From Pseudomonadota bacterium (GTDB lineage Bacteria; Pseudomonadota; Alphaproteobacteria; Acetobacterales; Acetobacteraceae), in assembly GCA_021779655.1 (NCBI GenBank), contig JAJYAF010000192.1:1-5321 (forward strand): DNA of 5,321 bases, written 5' to 3'. The notes under the pieces are model-generated. The model had not been told where the DNA came from. It made no database searches and worked only from the letters and a program-made list of their open reading frames with translations. Shown here piece after piece: positions 1 through 5,321 of the stretch; within the stretch, counting starts at the first letter, position 1, and each line of letters starts with the position of its first letter. The translations under genes and the position numbers were made by a program.

Positions 1-709
1 TGCCGATATCGTTCTGGATGGTCAGAGATTCGGCCCCGTGTACCGCCGTGGTGCCAAGACCCGGGTGGCCGAAGGCCAGCTTCGCGGTCCGGTGCAGCCC
101 GCGCATGAAGGCGCGCACGGCGGCGCGGTCCTCATCCGTGAGACCGTGTACCGTGGCGCCGTCCAGGGTCTCGGCGGCCGTGACGGCCGCGAGGTGGTTG
201 AGCGCCTTGTGCAGGTCCATGACCAGCAGGTGGAATTTATCGCCGCCGCCACGCTCGGCGCTGGTGAGCGTGGCGATTAGACCGGGCGTGATCGCGTCGC
301 CGCTATGCGCGGCGAACACCGGCTGCATGGCCTGCACCCGCGCGGCCAGCGCTTGCGCTTCCGGGACGCGGGTGGCGGTGAGCGGCTCCAGCATCGCATC
401 GAGGTCGCGCTTCAGGCCGTCAAGCAGTGCTCCGGCCCCGGGGAGATAAAGCTGGTCCGGCCCCAGCATCCTGGCCTCGGCGAGCGCGGCTTCGCTGATT
501 TCCATCTTTGGCCCGGCCGCGCGCAATTCCGCCGCGAACGCGGATGCGGGCCTCCCGCCGGCCGGATCGCGCACCCTGGCCGCGACTTCCTGCAGGACCG
601 ACAGGCGCAGCTTGATCCGGTCATTGGCCGCCAGCGCGGTGCCGAGCAGGCCGGGAAGCAGTACTTCATTCTCGCCCAGGGCCGCGATGATGCCGCTTTT
701 ATCCGTCAC
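1..709 (-). CDS. Unrecognised protein, C-terminus beyond the left edge
   Basis: The minus strand is open from a GTG at 709 to the window edge, giving 236 residues with no stop and strong G/C third positions. An in-frame TAG lies a few codons upstream and no ATG lies between, so GTG is the likely start; a weak GGA-type ribosome site precedes it. The protein begins MTDKSGIIAALGENEVLLPG. The visible part is rich in Ala, Leu, Arg and Glu and looks mainly helical. I see no signal peptide, membrane segment or known catalytic motif. Near the edge the composition changes around a stretch ending HGAESLTIQNDIG, which reads like the entry into a second, more conserved domain whose bulk is outside the window. 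I cannot name the family. It follows the methyltransferase gene after 70 bases on the same strand and may share its transcript. That it is a real gene is fairly sure; its function is open. Confidence 0.72.
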   Translation of the reverse strand, partial: MTDKSGIIAALGENEVLLPGLLGTALAANDRIKLRLSVLQEVAARVRDPAGGRPASAFAAELRAAGPKMEISEAALAEARMLGPDQLYLPGAGALLDGLKRDLDAMLEPLTATRVPEAQALAARVQAMQPVFAAHSGDAITPGLIATLTSAERGGGDKFHLLVMDLHKALNHLAAVTAAETLDGATVHGLTDEDRAAVRAFMRGLHRTAKLAFGHPGLGTTAVHGAESLTIQNDIG

Positions 710-752
710 GTCTGTCCGCGTTCCATGTCGCTACGATCGCATGGCGCAACGG

Positions 753-766
753 CGGCTTTCAAGCCG
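753..766. repeat. Small inverted repeat between two minus-strand genes
   Basis: CGGCTTTCAAGCCG is a perfect inverted repeat that can fold as a five-pair stem with a four-base loop. It lies in the 70-base gap between the methyltransferase stop (780) and the GTG start of the next gene (709). No T-run follows on either strand, so I do not call it an intrinsic terminator. It could be a weak attenuating or mRNA-stabilising hairpin, or chance. Confidence 0.3.
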
Positions 767-804
767 TGACGCTATGACATTACGGCGTCAATTTCCGGAT
801 CGGA

Positions 805-825
805 TGATTGTTCAGTGATTGTTCA
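805..825. repeat. Tandem 11-base repeat inside the methyltransferase 3' end
   Basis: TGATTGTTCA occurs at 805-814 and again at 816-825 with one base between, so the unit length is 11. It encodes the last residues of the methyltransferase (DEQSLNNH on the minus strand). Since 11 is not a multiple of three, gain or loss of one copy would change the C-terminal tail. Confidence 0.6.
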
Positions 826-1071
826 TCTGACGCAGATGCCCGCCCCGCCTGGCTGTGATGCGCGTAGGTGTTCCAGGTGATTTGATACGCCTCGGACTGG
901 TTGCCGAAAGCGGTCCAGCCGGGCCGCATCCCGCGCGCGAACAGTTCGAGATATGGGCCGGGACTGCATGCCTCGATGATGGAATAAAGCTCATCGGGCT
1001 TGCGGCTGTGTTCGCGCTTGCGCGTCTCGATCAGGTTTACCTGGCGGCGGCCCGGCCGGAGCGTGCGCGCG

Positions 1072-1080
1072 TTTTTTCCC
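1072..1080 (-). other. Homopolymer frameshift site (G3A6)
   Basis: On the minus strand three G then six A follow codon GTC-A of the methyltransferase. The upstream frame reads AGG GAA AAA ACG; the family sequence resumes one base earlier as AAC GCG CGC. One extra G would give GVRGKNARTL, close to the usual family sequence; one extra A, or a -1 slip on AAA, gives GVREKNARTL. Six A is a short but plausible slippage run. There is no obvious strong stimulatory hairpin or upstream Shine-Dalgarno-like element, so programmed frameshifting is unproven. Confidence 0.75.
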
Positions 1081-1477
1081 TGACGCCGAACAGCACCAGT
1101 TCGGTCACGTTGCGGAAATAGAACCCCACGCCGCGCCCGTCAGAGCCGCCATCGGCACGGATTTTGTGCCAGACGATATTGCTTTTGTATTCGAACCCCC
1201 AGGCGCGCAGAACGGCGATGCCTTCCGGCAGAAGGGCGTTCGGCACCCAGAGATAGAGATGCGAGGGATCGGCCGCGATACTGCTCATGGGCAGGGCGGA
1301 AATCGCGTCGAGCGTCATCGTGCCGTAGCGGTTCAACCGCCGGTGCTCAGGCGCCATCTTGCCGGTACGGTTGCTGAATCGCCAGGGCGGGTCGGCAAGA
1401 ATGGCATGGAAGCGCCGGCCGGCGGCCGCGCGAAGCAGATCCGTTGCGATATCAGATCCATTCATGGGGCGGCGGGT

Positions 1478-2236
1478 TCAATCAGGTTCGCCCTGGACCG
1501 GCCGCGCGCCGGTGCTGGCGATCAGGGCCGTCGCCTCGGCGATGGCGGCCGCGATGGCGGAGGCGTCGGTGCCCTTCGCCACGATCGCGACGCCGTTGCG
1601 GGTGCCGAGCCCGAAGGGATAGCTGCCGAGATCGAGCTGCGGATAGCGGGCCTGGATCGCGCTCAGCCCGGCCGCGATCGTGCCCTCGAGCACGCCCAGG
1701 CCATGCACCGCCCGCATCAGGATGGGCTGGCCGCGCGGCAGGGAAGGCTCCAGCGCCTCGAACATGGATTGCATGATGCGCGGCACGCCGGCCAGCACGT
1801 GCACGTTGCCGATGGTAAATCCCGGCGCCATCGAAACGCTGTTGGGAATCGGCACCGCGCCGCGCGGGAGCGTGGCCATGCGCTGCCGGGCGGCGTTGAA
1901 ATGCTCCTTGCCGATGCGCGCCTCCATCGCCGCGAAGGTTTCGGGATGGATCTCCCACGGCACGCCGAACGCCATGGCCACGCACTCGCTGGTGATGTCG
2001 TCATGCGTGGGCCCGATCCCGCCGGTGGTGAACACCGCGTCATACGCGGCGCGCAGGGTGTTCACCGCCTCGATGATCCGCTCCGGGACATCCTGCACCA
2101 CCCGCGCTTCGCGAAGCGCGATGCCGAGCGCCGCGAGGCGTCTGGCGATGAAGTTCAGATTGACATCCTGGGTGCGGCCCGAGAGGATTTCATTGCCGAT
2201 GATCAGGACGGCCGCGGTCGGGTTGCTCGCGCTCAT
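1478..2236 (-). CDS. CinA N-terminal-type molybdopterin-binding domain protein
   Basis: This 252-residue cytoplasmic protein is a stand-alone COG1058/MoCF_biosynth domain, the fold of MogA/MoaB and of the N-terminal half of CinA. The family signatures are GNEILSGRTQDVN at residues 14-26, with the usual acidic and polar ligand-binding residues, and TTGGIGPTHDDIT at 70-82. PNSVSMAPGF and LAGVPRIMQSMF further on are also typical. It has no C-terminal PncC-type nicotinamide-mononucleotide deamidase domain, so it is the short form common in alphaproteobacteria and often labelled competence/damage-inducible protein A. Relatives of this domain have been reported to hydrolyse ADP-ribose or FAD; true molybdenum-cofactor or competence roles are doubtful. 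The ATG is preceded by GAGG with five bases between, and lies seven bases after the stop of the acetyltransferase-Nudix gene, so coupled translation is likely. Family assignment is secure; substrate is inferred. Confidence 0.92.
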   Translation of the reverse strand: MSASNPTAAVLIIGNEILSGRTQDVNLNFIARRLAALGIALREARVVQDVPERIIEAVNTLRAAYDAVFTTGGIGPTHDDITSECVAMAFGVPWEIHPETFAAMEARIGKEHFNAARQRMATLPRGAVPIPNSVSMAPGFTIGNVHVLAGVPRIMQSMFEALEPSLPRGQPILMRAVHGLGVLEGTIAAGLSAIQARYPQLDLGSYPFGLGTRNGVAIVAKGTDASAIAAAIAEATALIASTGARPVQGEPD

Positions 2237-2241
2237 GGGGG

Positions 2242-2245
2242 CCTC
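2242..2245 (-). promoter_or_regulatory. Ribosome binding site of the CinA-type gene
   Basis: GAGG lies five bases before the ATG at 2236 and overlaps the TGA stop of the preceding gene. This supports the chosen start and suggests that ribosomes finishing the fusion gene re-initiate here. Confidence 0.6.
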
Positions 2246-3296
2246 ATAAAAAATCGCGTAACATCGGTATCAAAGGCCGGTCCGCCGCGGGCATCGGATA
2301 TTCGGCGAGGCGGTCCCGCGCGACCCAGGCCAGCGCCTGGCCTTCCTTCGGCCGCGGCTTGCCCTGCCAGCGCGTGCAGAGATACAGCGGCATGAGCAGG
2401 TGAAAGCCCTCATAGCCGTGGGAGGCGAAGGTGAACGGGCCGAGATCCTGCTCCCGCACGGTGATTCCGAGTTCCTCCTTCAGCTCGCGGGCCAGCGCCG
2501 CCTCGGGCGTCTCGCCCGGGTTCATCTTGCCGCCGGGAAATTCCCAGAGCCCGGCCATGCTTTTACCCTCGGGCCGGCGCGCCAGCAACACGCGGCCATC
2601 GGCGTCCAGCAGGGCGCAGGCAGCCACCAGCACGACCTCCCGGCGGGTTTCGGCTGTGCGCGCCGGCATCTCGCGCATGGCGGCGAAATGCAGAACCGGC
2701 AGCCGCGCTTCCGCCCGGCACTGGAACGCCTGCTTTCCCCGGCCGGTCTGCACGAAGCCCGCGCGCTGGAGAATCGCGATCGAGCCCTCGTTGTCCTCCG
2801 CCACGGTCGCGGTCACGCTGCGGATGCGCAGCTCGGCAAGGCCCCAGGCGGTCAGGCGGCGCGCGGCTTCCAGCCCGTAGCCCTGCCGCCAGTGCCGGCG
2901 GCCGATCCAGTAGCCGAGCTCGGCGCTCTCTCCATCGCGCGCGAGCCGCAATCCGGCGCAGCCGATCATCCGGCCATCGGTGAGCAGGGTGACCGCGAAG
3001 TGCCGCGCCTTGCCCGCCGCCCAGTCCGCGACCGCCGTTTCGATCCAGCGGGCAGCCAGATCGTCCGGGTAGGGAAACGGCGCTTCCGGAAGTTTGCGGC
3101 ATATGTCCCAGTCGTTGATCAGCCGGTGGAAATCCGCGGCGTCCGCCTGTTCCAGAAGCCGCAGCCGCAGCCGCTCCGTTTGCAGTACCGGCCCCGCCGC
3201 CGCGCCGTGCGATGCGGGCGGAAGCGGGGTCATCACGGCCCCGGAGATCGGCGAATCGGACAAGTCATCCATGACGGCACTGGAATAGCGCGGCAT
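2244..3296 (-). CDS. GNAT acetyltransferase fused to MutT-type Nudix hydrolase
   Basis: One uninterrupted 350-residue frame carries two enzymes. Residues about 38-195 are a RimJ/RimL-type N-acetyltransferase (Acetyltransf_3): it opens LQTERLRLRLLEQADAADF, has the acetyl-CoA loop WRQGYG at 136-141, and shows the ending EDNEGSIAILQRAGF at 167-181. Residues about 218-350 are a MutT-like (deoxy)nucleoside triphosphate pyrophosphohydrolase: LLARRPEGKSMAGLWEFPGG, then a complete Nudix box at 256-278 with G256, E262, R270, E271, E274, E275 and G277. The second half would clear oxidised nucleotides such as 8-oxo-dGTP; the acetyl acceptor of the first half is unknown. The ATG at 3296 is chosen because GGGAAG precedes it; ATGs at 3272 and 3233 are alternatives that cost only non-domain residues. 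The open frame extends upstream opposite proA, but that part is antisense shadow. I recall the same bifunctional arrangement annotated in related bacteria. It diverges from proA and leads the minus-strand gene string. Confidence 0.93.
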   Translation of the reverse strand: MPRYSSAVMDDLSDSPISGAVMTPLPPASHGAAAGPVLQTERLRLRLLEQADAADFHRLINDWDICRKLPEAPFPYPDDLAARWIETAVADWAAGKARHFAVTLLTDGRMIGCAGLRLARDGESAELGYWIGRRHWRQGYGLEAARRLTAWGLAELRIRSVTATVAEDNEGSIAILQRAGFVQTGRGKQAFQCRAEARLPVLHFAAMREMPARTAETRREVVLVAACALLDADGRVLLARRPEGKSMAGLWEFPGGKMNPGETPEAALARELKEELGITVREQDLGPFTFASHGYEGFHLLMPLYLCTRWQGKPRPKEGQALAWVARDRLAEYPMPAADRPLIPMLRDFL

Positions 3297-3333
3297 TGAT
3301 CTTCCCGCCAGGACTTGGCAACGTCGCCGGATC
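3297..3333. promoter_or_regulatory. Divergent gap between the fusion gene and proA
   Basis: Only 37 bases separate the two divergent ATGs. There is too little room for two full promoters, so at least one must lie inside the opposing gene's 5' end, and the 5' leaders probably overlap as antisense RNA. I see no convincing -35/-10 pair, no operator-like palindrome and no T-box or riboswitch. If the fusion gene really starts at 3272 or 3233, the gap grows to 61 or 100 bases. Confidence 0.4.
3301..3306 (-). promoter_or_regulatory. Ribosome binding site deciding the fusion gene start
   Basis: GGGAAG reads on the minus strand four bases before the ATG at 3296. The internal candidates at 3272 and 3233 have weaker upstream matches (only a GGGG stretch before 3233), so this site favours the longest of the three starts. 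Confidence 0.45.
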
Positions 3334-4596
3334 ATGAATGCCGATTCCGACCGCGACGTGGGGCTGCTGGAGAGTGCGGCCGGGCAGTCCCGCGCCGCCG
3401 CCGCGCTGCTCGCGGCCGCTCCGGCGGCGGCGCGCGACCTCGCGCTGGTGACGGCGGCTGACGCATTGCTCGCCGGCACCGCCGGTATTCTGGCGGCGAA
3501 CCAGCGGGACCTGGCCAACGCGACCGGCACGGCCGCCTTCCAGGAGCGGCTGCTGCTCACCGAATCCCGCCTCGCGGCCATGGCGCGGGGGCTGCGCGAG
3601 ATCGCGGCGCTGCCGGACCCGCTGAACCGCGTGCTGGCGGAATGGACACGGCCCAACGGCCTGCGCATCCGCCGCATTCCCCAGCCGATCGGCGTTATCG
3701 GCATGATCTACGAAAGCCGCCCCGGTGTGGGCGCGGACGCCGCCGCCCTCGCCATCAAGTCCGGCAACGCGATTTTGCTGCGCGGCGGCTCGGAGAGCCT
3801 GCATTCGGCCCGCGCCATTCACGCCGCCATCGCGCAGGGCCTCGCGGCCGCCGGTCTGCCGCAGGCGGCGGTTCAGATCGCGCCGACGGCCGATCGCGGC
3901 TTCGTCGCCGCCATGCTGGCCGCTTCCGGGCTGATCGACCTCATCATCCCGCGCGGCGGCCCCGGCCTGGTGGAACGCGTCCAGCGCGAGGCGAGGGTGC
4001 CGGTGCTGGCCCATGCGGAGGGACTGAACCACACCTATGTCCACGCGGCCGCCCGGTTCGACATGGCGCGCGCCATCGTGGCCAACGCCAAGATGCGCCG
4101 CCCGGGCATTTGCGGGGCGACCGAGACCCTTCTCCTCGACCGGGGCATCGCGCCTTCCCTGCTGCCCCTGCTCGTTGCCGATCTCGCGGCGCTGGGGTGC
4201 GGCTTCCGCGCGGATGCGGAGGCGCGCGCGATCCTGCCCGATCTGCCCGCCGCCAGCGCGCAGGATTTCCACACCGAATGGCTGGACGCGGTGCTGAACG
4301 TGAAAATCGTCGAGGGCGTGGATGCGGCGCTTGCCCATATCGCCCGGCACGGCACCAAGCATACCGAGGCGATCGTCACCGAGGATGCGGAGGTCGCCGA
4401 ATATTTCCTTCGCGCGATCGACAGCGCCGTCGGCCTGTGGAACGCCTCCACGCAGTTCTGCGATGGCGGGGAATTCGGTTTCGGCGGGGAAATCGGCATC
4501 GCCACGGGGCGGCTGCACGCGCGCGGCCCGGTGGGGCCGGAGCAGCTCACCACCTTCCGCTATGTCATCCTCGGCACCGGCCAGGTGCGTCCCTGA
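3334..4596 (+). CDS. proA: Gamma-glutamyl phosphate reductase
   Basis: ProA reduces L-glutamate 5-phosphate with NADPH to glutamate 5-semialdehyde, the second step of proline synthesis, in the cytoplasm. The 420-residue length is normal for the family. Visible signatures are the aldehyde-dehydrogenase-like segment PIGVIGMIYESRPGV from residue 118, KSGNAILLRGGSES shortly after, IIPRGGPGLV, the EGLNHTYVHAAA segment, and AKMRRPGICGATETLLLD with the catalytic cysteine at residue 260. The C-terminus has FGGEIGIATGRLHARGPVGP and ends TTFRYVILGTGQVRP, a typical close. The ATG at 3334 fits the family N-terminus, although the ribosome site is weak (CCGG, GGA). The stop TGA at 4594-4596 overlaps the putative CTG start of nadD, implying coupled translation. 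proB, the partner kinase gene, is not adjacent upstream, where a divergent gene sits instead. Confidence 0.97.
   Translation: MNADSDRDVGLLESAAGQSRAAAALLAAAPAAARDLALVTAADALLAGTAGILAANQRDLANATGTAAFQERLLLTESRLAAMARGLREIAALPDPLNRVLAEWTRPNGLRIRRIPQPIGVIGMIYESRPGVGADAAALAIKSGNAILLRGGSESLHSARAIHAAIAQGLAAAGLPQAAVQIAPTADRGFVAAMLAASGLIDLIIPRGGPGLVERVQREARVPVLAHAEGLNHTYVHAAARFDMARAIVANAKMRRPGICGATETLLLDRGIAPSLLPLLVADLAALGCGFRADAEARAILPDLPAASAQDFHTEWLDAVLNVKIVEGVDAALAHIARHGTKHTEAIVTEDAEVAEYFLRAIDSAVGLWNASTQFCDGGEFGFGGEIGIATGRLHARGPVGPEQLTTFRYVILGTGQVRP
4583..4587 (+). promoter_or_regulatory. Candidate ribosome binding site for nadD
   Basis: AGGTG lies inside the last codons of proA, five bases before CTG 4593 and eight before ATT 4596. 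It is the only Shine-Dalgarno-like element near the start of the nadD domain and is the main sequence support for initiation at one of these two codons. Confidence 0.4.
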
Positions 4597-5315
4597 TTCC
4601 TCGGTTCGGCCATCGTTACCGTATCCGTATCGGCCTGCTCGGGGGCTCGTTCAATCCGGCCCATGAGGGGCATCTGCATATCGCCCGCGCCGCGCGGGCG
4701 CACGCCCGGCTGGCCCAGGTCTGGCTCATGGTCTCGCCCGGCAATCCGTTGAAGGCGGCAAGCGGCATGGCGCCGCTGGCGGAGCGTCTGCGCTCGGCCG
4801 CGCGCATCGCGGATGGCCGGCGGATCATCGCCACCGATATCGAGCGCCGGCTGGGAACGACCTACACCGCGACAACGCTGGCGGCCTTGCGCCGGCGCTT
4901 TCCGGCGGCGGAATTCGTCTGGCTGATGGGCGCGGACAATCTCTCGCAACTGCCCAGATGGGGGCGCTGGCGCGAGATCGTCCGGACGATGCCCATGCTC
5001 GTGCTGCCCCGGCCGGGGGAAACGCGGCACGCTCTGGCGGGGCGGGCGGCGGCGTGTCTGCGGGCGCATCGCCTTCCGGCGCGGGCTGCGGTAAACCTTG
5101 CGCGGACGCCGGCGCCCGCCTGGATTCTGCTGCCGATGCGGGAAAACCCCGCTTCCGCCACCGCCATGCGCGCCCGGGCGGCGAATTGGCGGCAAGCAGC
5201 CTCGTTGGAAACGGTTTTATCGAAGGAGTACCGCCATAACACGCCCACCCACCCGCTCCGCCCCTCCACGCCCGGCCGCCGCGCCACGCAGACGGGCGGA
5301 AAAAGCGCCCGCTGA
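4593..5315 (+). CDS. nadD: Nicotinate-nucleotide adenylyltransferase, unusual start
   Basis: NadD joins nicotinate mononucleotide and ATP to give nicotinate adenine dinucleotide, a late step of NAD synthesis. The frame holds GLLGGSFNPAHEGHLHIA with the HxGH nucleotidyltransferase motif (H24, H27 if CTG is residue 1), VSPGNPLK, MGADNLSQLPRWGRW around residues 112-124, and the C-terminal SATAMRAR at 188-195 in place of the usual SST-IR motif. No ATG, GTG or TTG precedes the first motif in this frame after the proA stop, nor in the last 90 or so bases of proA. The best start is CTG 4593, sharing CTGA with the proA stop and preceded by AGGTG; ATT 4596 is the alternative. The family normally ends soon after SATAMRAR, yet this frame runs 45 residues on, through the rsfS ribosome site and the first part of rsfS, to TGA 5313-5315. 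The identity is secure, both ends are uncertain, and a missing or altered base near either end is possible. Confidence 0.9.
   Translation: MIPRFGHRYRIRIGLLGGSFNPAHEGHLHIARAARAHARLAQVWLMVSPGNPLKAASGMAPLAERLRSAARIADGRRIIATDIERRLGTTYTATTLAALRRRFPAAEFVWLMGADNLSQLPRWGRWREIVRTMPMLVLPRPGETRHALAGRAAACLRAHRLPARAAVNLARTPAPAWILLPMRENPASATAMRARAANWRQAASLETVLSKEYRHNTPTHPLRPSTPGRRATQTGGKSAR
5222..5228 (+). promoter_or_regulatory. Strong ribosome binding site before rsfS
   Basis: GAAGGAG is the best Shine-Dalgarno match in the window and sits in a locally A/T-richer stretch inside the nadD frame. Seven bases separate it from ATA 5236-5238. There is no ATG, GTG or TTG within the following 80 bases in the frame that looks coding, so it points directly at ATA. 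Confidence 0.7.
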
Positions 5316-5321
5316 AACCCT
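5236..5321 (+). CDS. rsfS: Probable ribosome silencing factor RsfS, N-terminal fragment
   Basis: RsfS (the Iojap/RsfA family) binds ribosomal protein L14 and blocks subunit joining when nutrients are scarce. Only about 28 codons fall in the window. From ATA 5236 the frame reads TRPPTRSAPPRPAAAPRRR then AEKAPAETL, a basic Pro/Ala-rich leader followed by the start of the helix (ETL...) that opens the RsfS domain. The call rests on this tail, on the strong GAAGGAG at seven-base spacing, and on the position right after nadD, where rsfS lies in many bacteria. The conserved domain is beyond the right edge. The start codon is the oddity: ATA stands where ATG would be expected, and no standard start exists later in the visible frame. 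The gene overlaps the extended nadD frame by about 80 bases in a different phase. A start beyond the window cannot be excluded. Confidence 0.6.
   Translation, partial: MTRPPTRSAPPRPAAAPRRRAEKAPAET

Larger units (their letters stand above)
780..1465 (-). pseudogene. MT-A70 family adenine methyltransferase, frameshifted
   Basis: MT-A70 proteins transfer a methyl group from S-adenosylmethionine to N6 of adenine; bacterial and phage members generally modify DNA. From ATG 1465 the first frame carries the catalytic DPPW at residues 25-28, then RFSNRTGKMAPEHRR and a core ending LVLFGVR, but it stops at 1037 after 142 residues. Moving to the frame one base earlier at the G3A6 run (1072-1080) continues as KNARTLRPGRRQVNLIETRK, then KPDELYSIIEAC, the conserved ELFARGMRPGWTAFGNQ segment, and ends at TAA 780-782. 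The joined product would be 228 residues, about the normal size. The short product lacks the ELFAR segment, part of the cofactor pocket, and should be inactive. The start lies 12 bases after the upstream gene's stop, without a clear ribosome site. No restriction endonuclease is adjacent, so it would be an orphan methyltransferase. A real mutation, a homopolymer sequencing error or slippage are all possible. Confidence 0.88.

Noticed and set aside
753..766. Hairpin as a Rho-independent terminator
   Set aside because: The stem has only five or six pairs and no T-run follows on either strand.
1072..1080. Classical A AAA AAG/AAC programmed -1 frameshift signal
   Set aside because: The zero-frame codons are GAA AAA ACG, so only the second codon slips perfectly, and I see no clear stimulatory structure. 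Kept only as a slippage possibility.
1166..2395. Long plus-strand open frame of 409 codons opposite the methyltransferase and CinA-type genes
   Set aside because: It is low-complexity Arg/Gly/His/Ala sequence without family motifs, antisense to clear genes on the minus strand. Such shadows are common in GC-rich DNA.
2400..3299. Plus-strand frame of 299 codons opposite the fusion gene
   Set aside because: It is antisense to two intact enzyme domains and itself shows no domain, only Arg/Gly/Pro-rich sequence.
3297..3704. N-terminal extension of the acetyltransferase-Nudix frame
   Set aside because: The extra residues are Ser/Ala/Arg-rich shadow of proA; the GNAT domain begins well after the ATG at 3296, which has its own ribosome site.
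3265..4518. Minus-strand open frame of 417 codons opposite proA
   Set aside because: proA has full family motifs and normal length on the plus strand; the antisense product is Arg/Gly/Ala-rich without recognisable domains.
3642..4592. Upstream part of the frame that contains nadD, starting at an ATG within proA
   Set aside because: This stretch is an out-of-frame reading of proA with composition unlike any protein family; NadD similarity begins only after the proA stop.
4958..5239. Plus-strand frame of 93 codons inside the nadD 3' half
   Set aside because: It lies over the PRW and SATAMRAR parts of nadD, is Gly/Ala-rich and has no motif. Only its TAA at 5237, overlapping the rsfS ATA, is of interest.

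Overview
The window is GC-rich DNA with dense bacterial coding and strong G/C preference at third codon positions. The ProA, NadD and RsfS sequences, and the fused acetyltransferase/Nudix gene, look alphaproteobacterial, most likely Rhodospirillales/Acetobacteraceae. This placement rests on remembered family sequences, not on a search. Apart from an orphan adenine methyltransferase, I see no mobile element, tRNA, rRNA or CRISPR.

Layout. Two gene strings diverge from a short gap near 3297-3333. Leftward (minus strand) are a GNAT acetyltransferase-Nudix hydrolase fusion (2244-3296), a stand-alone CinA-N/molybdopterin-binding domain protein (1478-2236), an MT-A70 family adenine methyltransferase broken by a frameshift (780-1465), and an unrecognised protein that runs off the left edge (1-709). 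Gaps are 7, 12 and 70 bases, so these could be one transcript. Rightward (plus strand) are proA (3334-4596), nadD (4593-5315) and the 5' end of rsfS (from 5236), in the proA-nadD-rsfS order known from many alphaproteobacteria. These three cover proline synthesis, NAD synthesis and ribosome silencing.

What stands out is the state of the reading frames. The methyltransferase needs one extra base at a G3A6 run to restore the family sequence. nadD has no ATG, GTG or TTG upstream of its nucleotide-binding motif, and its best start is a CTG overlapping the proA stop. rsfS has a near-perfect Shine-Dalgarno sequence followed at ideal spacing by ATA instead of ATG. nadD also runs on past its family end and overlaps rsfS out of frame. 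Either these are sequence errors or mutations, or this locus uses weak non-canonical initiation and slippage. Checking raw reads and close relatives would decide. I see no convincing new defence or mobile system; the candidates worth a second look are the methyltransferase frameshift and the non-canonical starts.
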